DNA of 7,199 nucleotides, taken from positions 1 through 7,199 of the forward strand of contig CAZIDB010000234.1 in assembly GCA_964537965.1 (NCBI GenBank), given 5' to 3'. A program made the translations under genes and the position numbers. The notes below the pieces were generated by a model. That model worked only from the letters and a program-made list of their open reading frames with translations. It was not told where the DNA came from and searched no databases. Positions 4,962 through 7,199 of the stretch are shown here, one piece after another (position 1 is the first letter of the stretch; each line of letters starts with the position of its first letter). Origin of the DNA: SURF-24 sp964537965 (lineage in GTDB: Bacteria > Bacteroidota > Ignavibacteria > Ignavibacteriales > SURF-24).

Positions 4962-7199
4962 TTACCATGTCTTCTCATAAAAATATATATAGCCGGTAAG
5001 TGTTTCAAAGTCCACATACTTATCCCATCCCCATCCTCCGTCATCCAGGAATGAGGTTACAACACTTTTGGCTTCAGCTTCTGTGAAACTAAATCTTACA
5101 GTCTCATGATCGAAATACGCCAATTTCATATTACTGATTGTAATTTCTTCTCGTTTATAAATTGTAGGAGGACCTACATACCTGTTTTCACCGGTATAAC
5201 CAACTGTACCAGAGATTGACTGACCATCGCTGGTTACTGTTAAATGACAGTTATAATTCCAGAATATTTCCTTGCCCGGTGTTGTATCAAGTGAGTCTGA
5301 AGTTGTAAGAGTAAAAGTAAGTCCGTTAAATTTTGTTGGCTTATCAGGGCTATATGGTTTACCAACAGTAGCACTTCTTTTATCATTATACTGATTTATC
5401 AAGTTTCCTGAAAATACCCACCCTGAACGATCGACTCTTTTTAACGTTACAAGTATGTCTGGATATATTTTGTATTTGTACTGTTCACTCCAGACTTCAT
5501 ATTGATCTCCCGTTGTTTTTCGTGCAACCCGAATAAAAACATTATCTTTTGCTTTTAGTGGTACTTTAACAACAATCTGTGTATTTGTCCATGAGATAAC
5601 TTCTGTAGGAACACCGTAAAGGATATATACATAACTCTCCTTCTGTTCACTGCCGAAGTTTTTTCCAATTATTGTTATTGTTTGTTCTGCAATAGCACTA
5701 TCCGGAGAAATACTCGTAATTTCAGGTTTGCCTAGCTGTCCTTGTATATTTGCAGATGAAATTGCTTCTACCCAAAGGGTGTTTGCCTGATCAAATAATT
5801 TAACCCTAACAGTGTAAGTACCATCTTTTGTATAAGTATGTTTGGCTGTACTATCATTATTAGTAGTTACTTCCGAAGATTGATCGCCGAAATTCCAAAT
5901 CATTTTATATGGTTTTGGACCGGTACCAAAAGTATGTGCAATCCAGCTTTGTTCTTCGTTTGGTTTTCCATCCAAAGGGTCAGGTTCAATTTTTAATGTT
6001 CGCTTATTAACCGTAATCCATTTAAAATCCACATACTCAAGTTCAGGAGTTATATACCCCATAATATAAAAGCCTAACTTAGTCTGAGAAGATTTAATTG
6101 GAATTGATGCTATCCCTTTATTTGAAAATTCACCGATAGCCAGAAAATTTCCTTTATCATCATAAACTTTAAAATCAGTATAATGATCCGTATTTGAAAT
6201 AGATTGAGAGATATCTGTTGATTTGCAGTAGACTTTCAAAGTATCTTTATCAGTAATCATCTGGTCAGTCAATTCTTTATCAGCATCATTTTGAAGCTTA
6301 AGATTATATTTTGGAAACCTGTCGTTGCCAATAGTTTTATTCTCAAATTCAACCCAGCGTTTCGCCATTTGTCCCCAATCTATGTAAGTTGTTTTTCCGA
6401 AGTAACCAATCTGGTCCATTGTTGTTGACTGCGCACCCGCTGTCAATCCGGTTTCATATGGTTTTAATGCTCCGTTGACATAATCTATTGTTCTTATTGA
6501 TTCTGATCCATCAGCAGCAACTCTGTTATTCGGATAGTTAGGATCTGCGATATATAGTTTTTGTTCACTCATATTTACTTTGTAGACAACCATTGCATGC
6601 CCACCCTGACCGGCACTATTTCTTATTAACACAAATTGCGGTTCTCCGGTTAAAAGAATCGAAGCTGCAAAAGAATTAAATGTTAATCCCGGAAAGAGTT
6701 GTTTCCATTCCAGACTCGTAATCCACCCATCAAAATTAAAATCTTTTTGTATTGTAGATGCAAATCTGTATCCATATGCATTATCCTGCCATAGTAAACC
6801 TGGTTTGGTCTTATCATTTACTTCGTCAAATTTATGGAATAGTGAAGGTTCGCCTTTCAATTTCTTTTCATAATAGTACCACATCATTGTCATACTTTGT
6901 CCTGCACAATGACCGCCGGTAGCTATATAGGAACCATAATTTACAAACTCCCAATCATCAGCGCCTGGCAGAAAACCGGATGCAATAATTCCCTGAGATT
7001 TCAATACTGATTCAGATATTGAGCTTATTACCATCTTACCTGTACTAGTAGCATCATTTGGTATGTTTCTTTTGGTTAATGAAGAAGCAGACGAAAAGGT
7101 TCTTGTTGATACAGTTATTGAAATGCTATCGAGCTTTTCCACCGGAAGACCTTCTAACTCGCCGGTTTTATCATCATAAAAGTAAGCCATTGCAAAATG
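4962..7199 (-). CDS. Multidomain papain/C39-like cysteine peptidase-like protein with PKD and IPT/TIG domains (partial, N-terminus off right edge)
   Basis: The frame is open to the right edge, with 745 codons visible. The ATG at 7190 is internal: it aligns with Met-135 of the neighbouring paralogue, and the visible HFA before it matches too, so about 131 N-terminal residues (signal peptide and most of a ZU5-like domain) are missing. Numbering visible residues, the domains are: the peptidase-like domain (about 82-295) with Cys-98 (GGHCAGQS), His-201 (GGHAMVVY) and Asp-219 (IADPNYPNN); a beta-rich domain (about 299-397); PKD (about 403-485; IWNFGD at 434-439); an IPT/TIG domain absent from the paralogue (about 491-578; ITSISPDSA, ITIIGKNFGS); and an unrecognised C-terminal domain (about 582-745) distantly like the paralogue's. 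By analogy it should be an exported lipoprotein. Peptidase activity is inferred, not shown. It ends 126 nt before the paralogue's ATG, on the same strand. Confidence 0.86.
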   Translation of the reverse strand, partial: HFAMAYFYDDKTGELEGLPVEKLDSISITVSTRTFSSASSLTKRNIPNDATSTGKMVISSISESVLKSQGIIASGFLPGADDWEFVNYGSYIATGGHCAGQSMTMMWYYYEKKLKGEPSLFHKFDEVNDKTKPGLLWQDNAYGYRFASTIQKDFNFDGWITSLEWKQLFPGLTFNSFAASILLTGEPQFVLIRNSAGQGGHAMVVYKVNMSEQKLYIADPNYPNNRVAADGSESIRTIDYVNGALKPYETGLTAGAQSTTMDQIGYFGKTTYIDWGQMAKRWVEFENKTIGNDRFPKYNLKLQNDADKELTDQMITDKDTLKVYCKSTDISQSISNTDHYTDFKVYDDKGNFLAIGEFSNKGIASIPIKSSQTKLGFYIMGYITPELEYVDFKWITVNKRTLKIEPDPLDGKPNEEQSWIAHTFGTGPKPYKMIWNFGDQSSEVTTNNDSTAKHTYTKDGTYTVRVKLFDQANTLWVEAISSANIQGQLGKPEITSISPDSAIAEQTITIIGKNFGSEQKESYVYILYGVPTEVISWTNTQIVVKVPLKAKDNVFIRVARKTTGDQYEVWSEQYKYKIYPDILVTLKRVDRSGWVFSGNLINQYNDKRSATVGKPYSPDKPTKFNGLTFTLTTSDSLDTTPGKEIFWNYNCHLTVTSDGQSISGTVGYTGENRYVGPPTIYKREEITISNMKLAYFDHETVRFSFTEAEAKSVVTSFLDDGGWGWDKYVDFETLTGYIYFYEKTW
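6306..7199 (-). repeat. Tandem gene duplication, upstream copy of the conserved catalytic segment
   Basis: This is the counterpart of 3549-4442 at a constant offset of 2757 bases, cut by the window edge. All three candidate catalytic residues are kept in both copies. Direct repeats of this size could recombine to delete or fuse the two genes. Confidence 0.9.

Noticed and set aside
7188..7190. ATG at 7190 as the start of the upstream paralogue
   Set aside because: The frame stays open to the edge, the residues before it (HFA) match the paralogue, and the ATG aligns with an internal Met-135. The true start is outside the window.
1..7199. CRISPR array, tRNA/rRNA, transposon or phage genes
   Set aside because: No short regularly spaced repeats, cloverleaf-like sequence, transposase or integrase motifs, or terminal inverted repeats were seen. 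The Bor-like lipoprotein alone is not evidence of a prophage.

Overview
This window is AT-rich bacterial DNA, and every gene I can support lies on the minus strand. The style suggests the Bacteroidota/Ignavibacteriota/Chlorobi group. The signs are many secreted lipoproteins with 'SCKK...PTGP'-type linkers, a signal peptide ending in YAQ, FG-GAP/VCBS and PKD domains, and low GC. No rRNA or housekeeping marker is present, so this placement is an inference.

In transcription order (right to left) the layout is as follows. (1) Positions 7199-4962 hold a large secreted protein whose N-terminus lies beyond the right edge. (2) Positions 4835-2439 hold its complete 798-residue paralogue, a lipoprotein. 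The pair is a tandem duplication. Both carry a ZU5-like beta domain, a papain/C39-like cysteine-peptidase-like domain with visible Cys, His and Asp, a beta-rich middle domain, a PKD domain, and a divergent C-terminal domain that I do not recognise. The partial copy has an extra IPT/TIG domain between the PKD domain and the C-terminal domain. (3) Positions 2323-1058 hold three small, closely spaced genes that look like an operon: a cytoplasmic GYD-domain protein, a lipoprotein with a possible PsbP/DcrB-like fold and a TTG start, and a Bor-like small lipoprotein. A plausible promoter precedes them (about 2362-2390) and a clear rho-independent terminator follows (993-1028). (4) Positions 878-1 hold the start of a secreted FG-GAP/VCBS repeat protein, which runs off the left edge and has no stop in the window.

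Almost everything here acts at the cell envelope or outside the cell. The part most worth attention is the tandem pair of peptidase-like proteins. Their catalytic region is about 78% identical by hand count, but a short segment between Cys and His and the C-terminal halves have diverged strongly. That pattern suggests duplication followed by change of target. No tRNA, rRNA, CRISPR array, transposase or phage module was seen. No gene-free stretch exceeds 300 bases.
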